64,000 nt of DNA from a virus. Under the pieces are notes generated by a model that worked only from the letters and a program-made list of their open reading frames with translations, was not told where the DNA came from and did no database searches. Shown here one piece after another: positions 31,713 through 38,910 of this stretch; the stretch's first letter is position 1; the number at the start of each line of letters is the position of its first letter. The stretch covers positions 1 to 64,000 of the IMG/VR virus record IMGVR_UViG_3300006037_000006; one strand, written 5' to 3'. The translations under genes and the position numbers were made by a program.

Positions 31713-32588
31713 TTAGAAATTCAGTTCCATACCGACACCAATTTTCTGAGTGTCAACTGCGGCGACTTCTTTAACATAACGAGCATGTAGCTTAGTGTTC
31801 TTGCTTAGAGCGTAAGTAGCACCTAGGTTATAAGCCTTAGTACCTTCTTTTTCACCATAGCTTGCAAGTGCAGTAACCGCACCCATAGCTTGATTGATAC
31901 CAATACTCTTACCAGTAGAATTTACACCAGCAATTGTATCATCGGAGTACATACTAAACAACGTAGTGTTTGAATATTTAAACTTAGCACCGTAGATGTT
32001 AGATGCACTTGTAGTACCGTTATCAAAACGAGCAATAGTAGCCGAAACTGGACCAGTTACATATTCAACGCTTGCGCCTTGACTATTAGTAGTACCTGCT
32101 ACTTCACTATTTGCATTTTGATAATTAACAGTCAATCCGTTGACTGGAGTAGCCGAAACGAACACTGCATTTTGAATGCGGGTACCTTGTGCGGCGTGAA
32201 TAACAGCGGTGCTAGAACCAAACACATTGCCCATAGCATCATAGTTGTCAAGAGTCTTGGCAACTGCGTGTTTGTCACGACCTGCTGCAATTGATCCAAG
32301 CGAATTGCTCAACCCAAAAGTTGCTGCACGGTCGCCCAATGTAGTTGCTGAGGGTGCGTCAACTGCAACAGTAGTCTCAATGAGAAAGTTTGCAGATAGA
32401 CCGTTGCCTAGCGCCTCTGTACCTTTGAAGCCCAAACGACTTGAATCATTGGTCAATGATGTGACTGCCGATGCAGTTCCAACTGTAGTGCTTTCTTCGT
32501 ACATGCGAACTTTACCATAAACAGTAACTTGCGCTTGCGCGATTCCCATAGCTGCTAGCATTGCGCCGGCGATTAAGATTTTCTTCAT
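31713..32588 (-). CDS. Outer-membrane porin (Porin_4 type)
   Basis: 291 aa. Signal peptide MKKILIAGAMLAAMGIAQAQ, then VTVYGKVRMYEES, as in porins of beta-proteobacteria (VTLYGxxDxG). Alternating beta strands throughout: SRLGFKGTEALGNGLSANFL, RDKHAVAKTLDNYD (partial L3-like loop), IYGAKFKYSNTTLF. Ends in VGMELNF, with terminal Phe for Bam recognition. Shorter than typical host porins (~330-380 aa), so loops are trimmed. Own strong promoter and terminator. Complete gene. Sits with other envelope genes. Confidence 0.9.
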   Translation of the reverse strand: MKKILIAGAMLAAMGIAQAQVTVYGKVRMYEESTTVGTASAVTSLTNDSSRLGFKGTEALGNGLSANFLIETTVAVDAPSATTLGDRAATFGLSNSLGSIAAGRDKHAVAKTLDNYDAMGNVFGSSTAVIHAAQGTRIQNAVFVSATPVNGLTVNYQNANSEVAGTTNSQGASVEYVTGPVSATIARFDNGTTSASNIYGAKFKYSNTTLFSMYSDDTIAGVNSTGKSIGINQAMGAVTALASYGEKEGTKAYNLGATYALSKNTKLHARYVKEVAAVDTQKIGVGMELNF

Positions 32589-32635
32589 ATTTAAATTTCC
32601 TTTAGTTAAGCGATCCCGTTACAGAATCTCTCTGC

Positions 32636-32664
32636 ATTATACATACAGAATAATATTTAAGCAA
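32636..32664 (-). promoter_or_regulatory. Strong sigma70-like promoter of porin gene
   Basis: TTGCTT, 17-base spacer, TATAAT. Leader of ~40 bases and AAAGGAAATT ribosome binding site. Confidence 0.88.
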
Positions 32665-32688
32665 GTTTTGCTTGCCCAGAAATTTTAA

Positions 32689-33375
32689 TCACTTGAACTT
32701 TATACGCCGTATGTACAGGTCGTAAGTGTGTGTCCTGTTTCCTACTAAACTTGACATAAAAGAGTATTGAGGAATAGTGTTAGCTGGCACAACGTACTCA
32801 GTCATATGTTCATATTCGTTTAGCGGCATACCTAATTCTGTGACTAGGTTCTCCATTGTTTGCTTTATTCTCATCCATGCACGGAGTCTATGCTTGGGCA
32901 TAACCCATGTAGCCTCGTGTATGCCATGCGATTTGTACAACTCAATTATACTATAAAAGATTTTTACACTATCTGCAACTGAAATTTCATGTTTTGGTGA
33001 ATTTAGCACCCAGTTAACTACCCATGTTGGCCAGTAATCTGATATCGATACTCCCATAACAGATGTTAGCTCTCCGTCGGCATTCATTATACCATATGTT
33101 ACTTTTTTAGGAATGCCGGGGGTAGGCTCAGATAAGTATCGTGAAAAATATATAGATCGTGCAACAAAATCTGCATTAGAGTCTTGTTGTAACGGGTAGT
33201 TCTTTTTTCGGTAGTCGAAGGTATTCACTTCGTTAGGTGAGTTAGGTGTTACTCGCAAGTCCGGATACCCCTTATCAGCTAATTCTTCTACACTGAGATG
33301 CTCGTATATGCTGTTCACTAGCTGCATGACTGCAGGTCGGTCATCCAACCCTAATCTCTTCGCCTCAGAAAGCAT
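32689..33375 (-). CDS. Hypothetical protein, acetyltransferase-like character
   Basis: 228 aa. Mixed alpha/beta, with ADGELTSVMGVSISDYWPTW followed by a helix, which resembles the beta4/motif area of GNAT folds, but the acetyl-CoA P-loop (R/Q-x-x-G-x-G/A) is not evident. Not recognised. Immediately upstream of the porin gene and downstream of the desaturase, with one base between. Confidence 0.55.
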   Translation of the reverse strand: MLSEAKRLGLDDRPAVMQLVNSIYEHLSVEELADKGYPDLRVTPNSPNEVNTFDYRKKNYPLQQDSNADFVARSIYFSRYLSEPTPGIPKKVTYGIMNADGELTSVMGVSISDYWPTWVVNWVLNSPKHEISVADSVKIFYSIIELYKSHGIHEATWVMPKHRLRAWMRIKQTMENLVTELGMPLNEYEHMTEYVVPANTIPQYSFMSSLVGNRTHTYDLYIRRIKFK

Positions 33376-33376
33376 G

Positions 33377-34120
33377 TTAGCTCCTTAATAATTTAACTAA
33401 CATGCCACCGGTGTCTAGTTGATACCACTTAGTCTTATAATAGGGCTCATTGCTTACTTCATGGTGTTGTTGGTGAATCCATTCACCTCCCATAGGAAAG
33501 ATGTACTCTAGCCACCAACGATTCTTTGCACCGATTGTCCCGTCAGCATTAACCATTCCACCATGAGCAAATTGTTTATGTAACCGATTACATAGATGGT
33601 TAGTGAAGATTGGTATAGCAAATGCAAACAAGAACCAGTTGAACCCGCATGCTAGTAAAAATAATCCCCATGCAGCACCCATTAGTAATGCATTATTGTT
33701 TATCCATACTAGTCTCTTATCACGAATTAGTTTCATAGAAGTTTTGATAAACTTAGTCTCTGGATTTGTAGTAGCATAGCCGTGTCCAAAGAAACCAGAT
33801 AGTCCCCTTAAATGAGGGTCATTAGGTTTATCACTATATGCATGATGACGTGAGTGCAACACCCGCCATTGAATAGGATTGGAATAAAAGTAAGTTGTAG
33901 TTATGACTGATAGCCAAAACATAACATTACCATTTGCTTCGTATGCATCATGGCAATAATAACGATGAATAACTGCACTGAAGATAGTTATCACTACTAC
34001 GTGGGTAGCAATAGCTAAAATCCACCACCAACCAGTTACTGGCAAAGTAAAGCCGAATAGTAATGCAGCAAAGCATACATAAAATATTGAAGTGTCAATG
34101 GGGACTGTATTTTTAAACAT
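33377..34120 (-). CDS. Membrane fatty acid desaturase (acyl-CoA/delta-9 type)
   Basis: 247 aa from MFKNTVPID; reading further upstream is a shadow of the preceding gene. Three histidine clusters that bind di-iron: HRYYCHDA, HSRHHAYSD and HQQHHEVS, with several hydrophobic membrane segments between. Matches the SCD/DesC-type class of the bacterial fatty acid desaturase superfamily, which inserts double bonds into acyl chains in the inner membrane. Phage use could raise membrane fluidity or modify lipids. Overlaps the gene before by 8 bases. Confidence 0.88.
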   Translation of the reverse strand: MFKNTVPIDTSIFYVCFAALLFGFTLPVTGWWWILAIATHVVVITIFSAVIHRYYCHDAYEANGNVMFWLSVITTTYFYSNPIQWRVLHSRHHAYSDKPNDPHLRGLSGFFGHGYATTNPETKFIKTSMKLIRDKRLVWINNNALLMGAAWGLFLLACGFNWFLFAFAIPIFTNHLCNRLHKQFAHGGMVNADGTIGAKNRWWLEYIFPMGGEWIHQQHHEVSNEPYYKTKWYQLDTGGMLVKLLRS

Positions 34121-34781
34121 GATTTTGTATTTTCTCGTAAACTTGATCCGCAGATAGTGTTTTAAAATCAACACCCAAGTTGACACGAAACTCAATGTTC
34201 TCTTTATAAGAATGCACCGAATGCCATTCATAGTGATTGAACAAAGTCCACACATTCTTTTTAAGCACGGTAGAAACAGCTTCTTCGCACTTGGTTATAT
34301 CCGGGATTCTATACTCAGGAATTAGATCAAACGGGGTAGTTTCTTTCCACCATTTAGTAATCTCATCTCCACCTTCAAGCAAGCAGAATAAACTTGCTTT
34401 TCTAAAATGACCTTTATGTGGATACAACATGCTTCCACCTGTACTTATTTGTACAATCGGAATCAGTTCATCCTTAGGTAGGAACGAAGGACATGCATCT
34501 TTAAATGCCTCATTCAATCGATCCGGTAAACTGTACTGTAAGAAACTAATTTGCGTTAGTGCATTAAATTTCTTAAGCATAGCAATGCGTCGAAACTTAA
34601 TCTCACGTGCGGCTTTAACGCCAATGTAAGATTCTATTTCACGGTAGGGAGTGTCATTGAGTATTCGGCGCCACTCTGGATTGCGCATGACTAATTCTTC
34701 AGGACGATTGTGACAGATGTCCAAGACTTCTGCTTGTATGTCGTCTGCAAACTTTAAATCTGTTTCTTTGAAGTATATCAT
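34113..34781 (-). CDS. 2-oxoglutarate/Fe(II) oxygenase-like protein
   Basis: 222 aa. YPHKGHFRKASLFCLLEGG and WTLFNHYEWHSVHSYKE ending IEFRVNLGVDF arrange His/His/Arg as in asparaginyl-hydroxylase-like double-stranded beta-helix enzymes (HxH...H..R). Tentative: metal ligands are guessed by position. Probably hydroxylates a protein or small molecule. Late-type ATAAATA box 5 bases before ATG, no ribosome binding site. Next to a desaturase, another oxygen-using iron enzyme. Confidence 0.55.
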   Translation of the reverse strand: MIYFKETDLKFADDIQAEVLDICHNRPEELVMRNPEWRRILNDTPYREIESYIGVKAAREIKFRRIAMLKKFNALTQISFLQYSLPDRLNEAFKDACPSFLPKDELIPIVQISTGGSMLYPHKGHFRKASLFCLLEGGDEITKWWKETTPFDLIPEYRIPDITKCEEAVSTVLKKNVWTLFNHYEWHSVHSYKENIEFRVNLGVDFKTLSADQVYEKIQNHV

Positions 34782-34786
34782 ATCTG

Positions 34787-34793
34787 TATTTAT
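34787..34793 (-). promoter_or_regulatory. Late-type promoter box (TATAAATA)
   Basis: TATAAATA-CAGAT-ATG for the oxygenase-like gene, directly after the tmRNA terminator. Confidence 0.72.
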
Positions 34794-34799
34794 ATGGGG

Positions 34800-34819
34800 A
34801 AAGGCTCCGAAGAGCCTTT
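34800..34819 (-). terminator. Terminator of the tmRNA gene
   Basis: Stem AAAGGCTC/GAGCCTTT with a stable TTCG tetraloop. Only CCCC follows, so it might also be an end-processing structure. Confidence 0.75.
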
Positions 34820-34833
34820 CTTTGTTATTTTCT

Positions 34834-35041
34834 GTTACGAGGTATAACTACCCTAGGCGTCATTTAAGCAGCCAATGCGTAAACTGAATCGTTTGCATTT
34901 ATGGTTTTTTGTGTCTACGACCAGGCTCCGTCTTTCTATGCTATGGGCATAGCGACTAAAGTTACCCTAATCCTACGGCTTCTACATTGCCGAGTTGTCC
35001 ATTTCTCTACTCTTGACCCAATCGATTACCGGAGCAGGCCC
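34834..35041 (-). ncRNA. tmRNA coding piece (5' half of tRNA-like domain plus tag)
   Basis: Starts GGGCCTG, followed by a D-loop-like GGTAATCGATTGGG (compare GGATTCGACGGG in E. coli). Mid-region contains hairpins, then AAAACCATAAAT before the resume codon GCA. The 3' border of the mature piece is estimated; it probably lies before the terminator. Confidence 0.8.
34864..34896 (-). other. tmRNA tag reading frame (ANDSVYALAA)
   Basis: GCA resume codon at 34896, then Asn-Asp-Ser-Val-Tyr-Ala-Leu-Ala-Ala and TAA. The AND...ALAA frame matches classical proteobacterial tags (ANDxxxALAA), whose ALAA end is read by ClpXP. Confidence 0.9.
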
Positions 35042-35042
35042 A

Positions 35043-35192
35043 TCATAAAGATTTTATTTCTTTCTTTGCTTCTTTCATACGTTCTTCCCATTTTAGGTTG
35101 AACAATACACAACAACCACATGACAAAAGTTTAAATTTTTTACCTTTAAGTTTTGCGTTGGCACCTGCTGTGCCATGATATATGCTTTTCAT
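35043..35192 (-). CDS. 49-aa protein encoded in the tmRNA intervening segment
   Basis: MKSIYHGTAGANAKLKGKKF followed by KLLSCGCCVLFNLKWEERM and KEAKKEIKSL. A strong AAGGAAG ribosome binding site ends 3 bases before the ATG and begins two bases after the CCA end of the tmRNA acceptor piece. The TGA stop is one base before the GGG that begins the coding piece. So the ORF fills the segment removed on maturation. Basic, with a CGCC cluster; resembles small phage proteins of the 'KxxKxLxCxCC' kind. Function unknown. A longer frame reading into the tRNA-like part is an artefact. Confidence 0.72.
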   Translation of the reverse strand: MKSIYHGTAGANAKLKGKKFKLLSCGCCVLFNLKWEERMKEAKKEIKSL

Positions 35193-35203
35193 AAACTTCC
35201 TTA

Positions 35204-35272
35204 TGGTGGACCTGGCGGGATTCGAACCCGCGTCTTGAATCCTTTTCAATCTACTTCATACAACAATAACTC
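35204..35272 (-). ncRNA. tmRNA acceptor piece (3' half of tRNA-like domain, CCA encoded)
   Basis: Contains TTGAA-AAGGA-TTCAA hairpin, GAC, the T-arm and CAGGTCC-A-CCA. A standard tRNA cannot be drawn: the bases that would be the 5' acceptor strand and anticodon arm are missing. A -10-like TATACT is at 35284-35279. Confidence 0.85.
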
Positions 35273-35286
35273 TTATTTAGTATAGT

Positions 35287-35874
35287 TTACTTGTTTGCTA
35301 AAGGATTGTCAATAGCTTTCTGTATCTTTTGGTCAATCTCTTTCTTCAATTGTTCCACTTCCTTGCCAATCTCTCTACGTGCCTGTGCCATTTCAGTACG
35401 CACTGCTGCTGCTTCTGCACGAGCTTTGTCTAGGTCTTCTCTAACACCCTTACGCATATCACGCATCTCACCTTCTGATTCACGTTGGGCTGTTTTAACA
35501 CTGCGTTCAACTTGTTCAGTAACTGTTTCGTTACGACGGATATCAGTCTTAAGATCATTCTTAATATCACGAGTGTAATCAGCAGTCTTACCAGATGTTT
35601 CTTCAATCACTGCTAGACGCTTATCAAATCCTGATAAGTCTGGTGCCGAGTATTCAGATATCTTCTTCTTCATACCTTGATAGTCTTTGTAAACTTCAAA
35701 TGCACCATACAGTCCACCCAACAAGGATGATACTAGTGTGAACGCAACCATTAGTTTAGCAGGAGTAAATTCATATCCTCCAATACTAATGACTGTATCC
35801 TTACTGGCATATTTTTTTGCTGCTGCTTCCATATCGTCAATCTTAGCATTAACGTCTTTAATTTCTTCTGTCAT
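35287..35874 (-). CDS. Membrane-anchored coiled-coil protein
   Basis: 195 aa. One hydrophobic segment (~residues 38-60, KLMVAFTLVSSLLGGLYGAF), then ~130 residues of charged coiled coil (KAQ/E/R-rich: SVKTAQRESEGEMRDMRKG, EVEQLKKEIDQKIQKA). Likely a type II or I membrane protein with a periplasmic or cytoplasmic coil. A pattern common in phages, unnamed. Translated with the 46-aa protein just upstream. Confidence 0.72.
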   Translation of the reverse strand: MTEEIKDVNAKIDDMEAAAKKYASKDTVISIGGYEFTPAKLMVAFTLVSSLLGGLYGAFEVYKDYQGMKKKISEYSAPDLSGFDKRLAVIEETSGKTADYTRDIKNDLKTDIRRNETVTEQVERSVKTAQRESEGEMRDMRKGVREDLDKARAEAAAVRTEMAQARREIGKEVEQLKKEIDQKIQKAIDNPLANK

Positions 35875-35875
35875 T

Positions 35876-36016
35876 TTATTCTTCCTTTTTTTCTATTTTT
35901 TCTATTTTTTCTATTTTTGGCGGATCTATTATAGTATCCACTTGTTTAGTGACCTTGCTGGCAGTCCAGCCTCCCAGGGCAATAAAGAATCCTAACGCAA
36001 ATGCCGATGCTCCCAT
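35876..36016 (-). CDS. 46-aa membrane microprotein with KIE repeat
   Basis: MGASAFALGFFIALGGWTAS then KVTKQVDTIIDPPKIEKIEK and IEKKEE. Transmembrane helix in the first half and a lysine/glutamate repeat (K-I-E three times) at the C-terminus. The repeat comes from a DNA tandem repeat of AAAAAATAG units at 35885-35918. Followed two bases later by the start of the coiled-coil protein. Confidence 0.62.
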   Translation of the reverse strand: MGASAFALGFFIALGGWTASKVTKQVDTIIDPPKIEKIEKIEKKEE

Positions 36017-36017
36017 T

Positions 36018-37793
36018 TTATTCTCCTATCTTAAATTGTTGATCCACCATCGCTCGGTGTAATCTATCGCTACCTAACTGTCGTAATGCGCGGGCATTGT
36101 CTACAGTAGTTTGATTGCTATATATGTCTTTTGGTGCATAAAATCCTGCATCCTTAATTACAAATGAATACAGTTCATATCCTTTTGGTTGTACTGCCAT
36201 TGCTGCAATACTAACTCCACCTGCTAGATCATTTTGCTGCACACTTTTGTTCACTGCATCAGTTTTCATTTCACTTTGGAATGATTCAATTGTTGGCTTG
36301 AATTCATTTACTTCATTCACTACATTGCCTCTAGTAGATATACTAGCAGACGCTACAACTGGAATTTCATTCTGTGCAGAACTTGACTGATTGTTATTAA
36401 ACAGGGTAGGACTCTTTGGCAATATCATAGGCAATCCTAAATTAACAACTGGTTGTGTTTCTTGTACAACGGGCGGAATGTACACCTGCAGTAACGATTG
36501 CGTCACTGGTTGATAAGATTGAAACATTGATAACTGCTGAGTGTTGCTCTGAGAATTAAGTTGTTTTGATTGCTGTGAAGATGCTTGTGGTGCTATCAAT
36601 CCGCCTAATTGCGAACTAGATTGAGAGTTAGCTGAACCACTAGTCTGCACACTAGACGCACTCATTGCATTTAGTGTGTCTACTGTTGCCATAGCTTGCT
36701 CTTGTGCTTTGCTAGAACTTATTGCTATTTGCTGATTAGCATTTTGAACTGCTTTAGTTTGCACGGCTTTATCGGCAGCTTGAATTTGTTTTACAGCATT
36801 CATAACGGTAACGCTAGGTCCAGCTTTGTTTGATTCTGATTTTACTGGATCAGTTGTAGTTGCAGTGACAGACGCAGTTGGTGTAGAAGATGCAGCAACT
36901 GATGCAACTACATCTCGTAGTGCTTGCGGTATATTATCGGGCGCAGCAATTTCACCAGTTGTTGATAACTGTACTCCACCTACACTAACTGCGGTAGTAG
37001 GAGCTGAACTTGAATCAACCGTTGCAATCGTAGTTCCTGATGCAATAGTATACACGACCGCAGCAGCAGGTGCTTTAACAACCGGTACAATCGGATCAGC
37101 TATCTTGACTCCATTAAAAGACACACCAAGGTTACCGACAGCTACATTATTTCCATTGTAATATTGATAGAATTGACCTTTACTTAGATCGCCAGTAAAG
37201 CCCATAGTAACTGTTGCATTACTTATCACAGACGCACCCCATCGCATATCAACTGCGCCCGCACTATCTAGTTTCACCTCAAAACTGCTTTTGTTATTGC
37301 CATTACCATACTGGCTAGTTCCGTACCACCCGTATGTAATAGAATCAGCAGAACTAAGGTAAAATGTATTTCTACCTGTTTGCCCAATCAAATCAGTCCA
37401 TAACGGCATGACTGCATAGTTATAACGACTGCTAGTATTATTGTTTAACACTTCGCCTGAGCAACAGAAATTTCCTGTAGTCCCCGGATCTTGGAAACTA
37501 ACAACTCCGTTACTGTGCATCCAAGATGTACCGAATGTCTTACCAAAATAAGAAAATTGAAATTGTAGTGGAACAGTGGTAGTTCCATCATCACCTAAGT
37601 TAACCTGTGTAGCAGAAGCATTATTATTAAGATATTGCAATGCCGGTGTACTAGCTCCGGTGGTGACGTTGACAGATAAACCGTTCCCAATTGGAACGGT
37701 GACTACATCTGCTTTAGAATAATTTGAAAACAGCAGCGCCAAGCAAAGCGCCCAAGCCGATTTTCTTAGCAGTGTCATCATCTTTTGCCTCAT
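36018..37793 (-). CDS. Secreted adhesin-like protein with nidogen-type domain
   Basis: 591 aa. Signal-like N-terminus (LLRKSAWALCLALLFSNYSKA; start could be any of three nearby ATGs). Residues ~30-230 read FGKTFGTSWMHSNGVVSFQD, NYAVMPLWTDL and KSSFEVKLDSAGAVDMRWG, resembling nidogen/NIDO-like domains in adhesins and phage surface proteins. The rest is Ser/Gln/Thr/Val-rich low complexity. Overlaps the preceding gene by 80 bases. Perhaps a secreted surface protein or virion decoration. Confidence 0.68.
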   Translation of the reverse strand: MRQKMMTLLRKSAWALCLALLFSNYSKADVVTVPIGNGLSVNVTTGASTPALQYLNNNASATQVNLGDDGTTTVPLQFQFSYFGKTFGTSWMHSNGVVSFQDPGTTGNFCCSGEVLNNNTSSRYNYAVMPLWTDLIGQTGRNTFYLSSADSITYGWYGTSQYGNGNNKSSFEVKLDSAGAVDMRWGASVISNATVTMGFTGDLSKGQFYQYYNGNNVAVGNLGVSFNGVKIADPIVPVVKAPAAAVVYTIASGTTIATVDSSSAPTTAVSVGGVQLSTTGEIAAPDNIPQALRDVVASVAASSTPTASVTATTTDPVKSESNKAGPSVTVMNAVKQIQAADKAVQTKAVQNANQQIAISSSKAQEQAMATVDTLNAMSASSVQTSGSANSQSSSQLGGLIAPQASSQQSKQLNSQSNTQQLSMFQSYQPVTQSLLQVYIPPVVQETQPVVNLGLPMILPKSPTLFNNNQSSSAQNEIPVVASASISTRGNVVNEVNEFKPTIESFQSEMKTDAVNKSVQQNDLAGGVSIAAMAVQPKGYELYSFVIKDAGFYAPKDIYSNQTTVDNARALRQLGSDRLHRAMVDQQFKIGE

Positions 37794-38841
37794 CTATTTT
37801 AGGTAACTTTTCTGGGTTAGCTTCCCATTGTGTTTTAGCTGCTTCACCAATTTTGCCTTCGTACGGGCAAGGGGTACCAGCCGCTAGCATAGCGTCAAAT
37901 ACTCTACGGTCTTGACACATAGTAGCAACTGCTGCTACCTTCATGCCCATGTCGTATAAGGTCTTAGATAATTTTAGTCGTTCGCAATTCATATCACGCA
38001 CTGTACCACCAGTTGAAACACCAAAGATTTGTGTTTGTACACTTCCACTTGTGCCTGTGGTGCATAGGTCAGCATTGCCACCACTCATCATTGCAGGCGC
38101 AACTGCTGTTGGCGGTGGCTGAATGATTTTTTGTGTAATAGTAGACTCGTTAATATTACGGTTGGTCATGTCGCCACTGTTGACATTGTTATTTGTCATG
38201 TTACCAGTGTTCACGTTATTATTCGTATTTGCGTTGGTCGTTGCAGCAGTAGTGGCCGTAACATTGTTATTGTTATTAGTCATTGTACCGCTGTTAATAT
38301 TGTTGTTAGTATTTGAAGTAGTAGCCGTTGACGAATTAACATTGTTATTAGTCATTGATCCACTATTAACATTATTGTTAGTGTATGTCATTGACCCGCT
38401 GTTAACGTTGTTGTTTGTGTTGACATTGGTACTAGCATTAACGTTGTTGCTATTACTAGTAGTTGTGCCAGTGTTAACGTTGTTATTGTTGTACGTCATA
38501 CTACCGCTATTAACATTGGTATTAACGTTGTTGTTATTACTAGTAGTTGTGCCAGTGTTAACATTGTTATTGTTGTACGTCATACTACCGCTATTAACGT
38601 TGTTATTGTTGTTAGTCATTGAACCTGTACTAACGTTATTATTGTTGTTAGTATTAGTACTAGTGCTACCAACTGTCGTTTGATTGATGTTGGTCACTGT
38701 ACCCGAGTTAACGTTGTTGGTGTTAACCGTGCTGGTACTAGTGCTATTAGTATCAACTAGGGTTTTTGAATCGTATGTTGTCTGAGCTTGGGTGGTTATT
38801 GCCATAGCCATGACGGCGCTGACAATGAGAATTCTTTTCAT
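37714..38841 (-). CDS. Secreted Asn-rich repeat protein
   Basis: 375 aa from MKRILIVSAVMAMAITTQAQ (signal peptide). Residues ~30-240 are about a dozen degenerate repeats of a ~13-aa N/V/S/G/T unit such as NNNNVNSGSMTYNNNNVNTG, resembling a beta-solenoid. The C-terminal ~130 residues are a distinct domain with four cysteines (CERLK, CQDRR, CPYEG) and a hydrophobic end. Likely exported; function unknown. The repeat DNA accounts for spurious plus-strand ORFs. Confidence 0.78.
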   Translation of the reverse strand: MKRILIVSAVMAMAITTQAQTTYDSKTLVDTNSTSTSTVNTNNVNSGTVTNINQTTVGSTSTNTNNNNNVSTGSMTNNNNNVNSGSMTYNNNNVNTGTTTSNNNNVNTNVNSGSMTYNNNNVNTGTTTSNSNNVNASTNVNTNNNVNSGSMTYTNNNVNSGSMTNNNVNSSTATTSNTNNNINSGTMTNNNNNVTATTAATTNANTNNNVNTGNMTNNNVNSGDMTNRNINESTITQKIIQPPPTAVAPAMMSGGNADLCTTGTSGSVQTQIFGVSTGGTVRDMNCERLKLSKTLYDMGMKVAAVATMCQDRRVFDAMLAAGTPCPYEGKIGEAAKTQWEANPEKLPKIDEAKDDDTAKKIGLGALLGAAVFKLF

Positions 38842-38868
38842 TTTTATTATCATCCTCTGTTGTACTAC

Positions 38869-38875
38869 TATTTAT
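38869..38875 (-). promoter_or_regulatory. Late-type promoter box
   Basis: GATAAATAG about 30 bases upstream of the repeat-protein start; a normal ribosome binding site (GAGGATGATAAT) lies between. Confidence 0.55.
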
Positions 38876-38910
38876 CTATAGTACTACAAATTTATCAGAT
38901 GATGATAATA

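Larger units (their letters stand above)
34820..35272 (-). ncRNA. ssrA: Permuted (two-piece) tmRNA gene
   Basis: The two halves of the tRNA-like domain are present in swapped order. Transcribed first is the 3' half: T-arm GCGGG-TTCGAAT-CCCGC, then CAGGTCC-A-CCA (35204-35272). After 162 bases comes the 5' half beginning GGGCCTG (35041-35035), which pairs with CAGGTCC in seven base pairs with G-U at position 3, the alanine-tRNA-synthetase identity pair. The coding piece carries an ANDSVYALAA tag frame. tmRNA frees stalled ribosomes with SmpB and tags the product for proteolysis. Two-piece tmRNAs are known in alpha-proteobacteria, some cyanobacteria and a beta-proteobacterial lineage. Outer ends are approximate. 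Confidence 0.88.

Noticed and set aside
34121-34255. Longer desaturase N-terminus
   Set aside because: The extra 45 codons overlap the oxygenase-like gene in another frame and look random; MFKNT starts directly at the overlap.
35193-35249. Longer form of the 49-aa ORF in the tmRNA
   Set aside because: The additional codons translate the tRNA-like T-arm and acceptor; the internal ATG has a perfect ribosome binding site.
35204-35279. Canonical tRNA gene (T-arm with CCA)
   Set aside because: The sequence has a perfect T-arm and CCA end but no 5' acceptor strand or anticodon arm at the right distance; the matching acceptor strand is downstream, as in permuted tmRNA.
38123-38683. Plus-strand 186-aa hydrophobic ORF
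   Set aside because: It is the antisense of the Asn-rich repeats; its Leu/Val repeats follow from that DNA, and no promoter or ribosome binding site was found.
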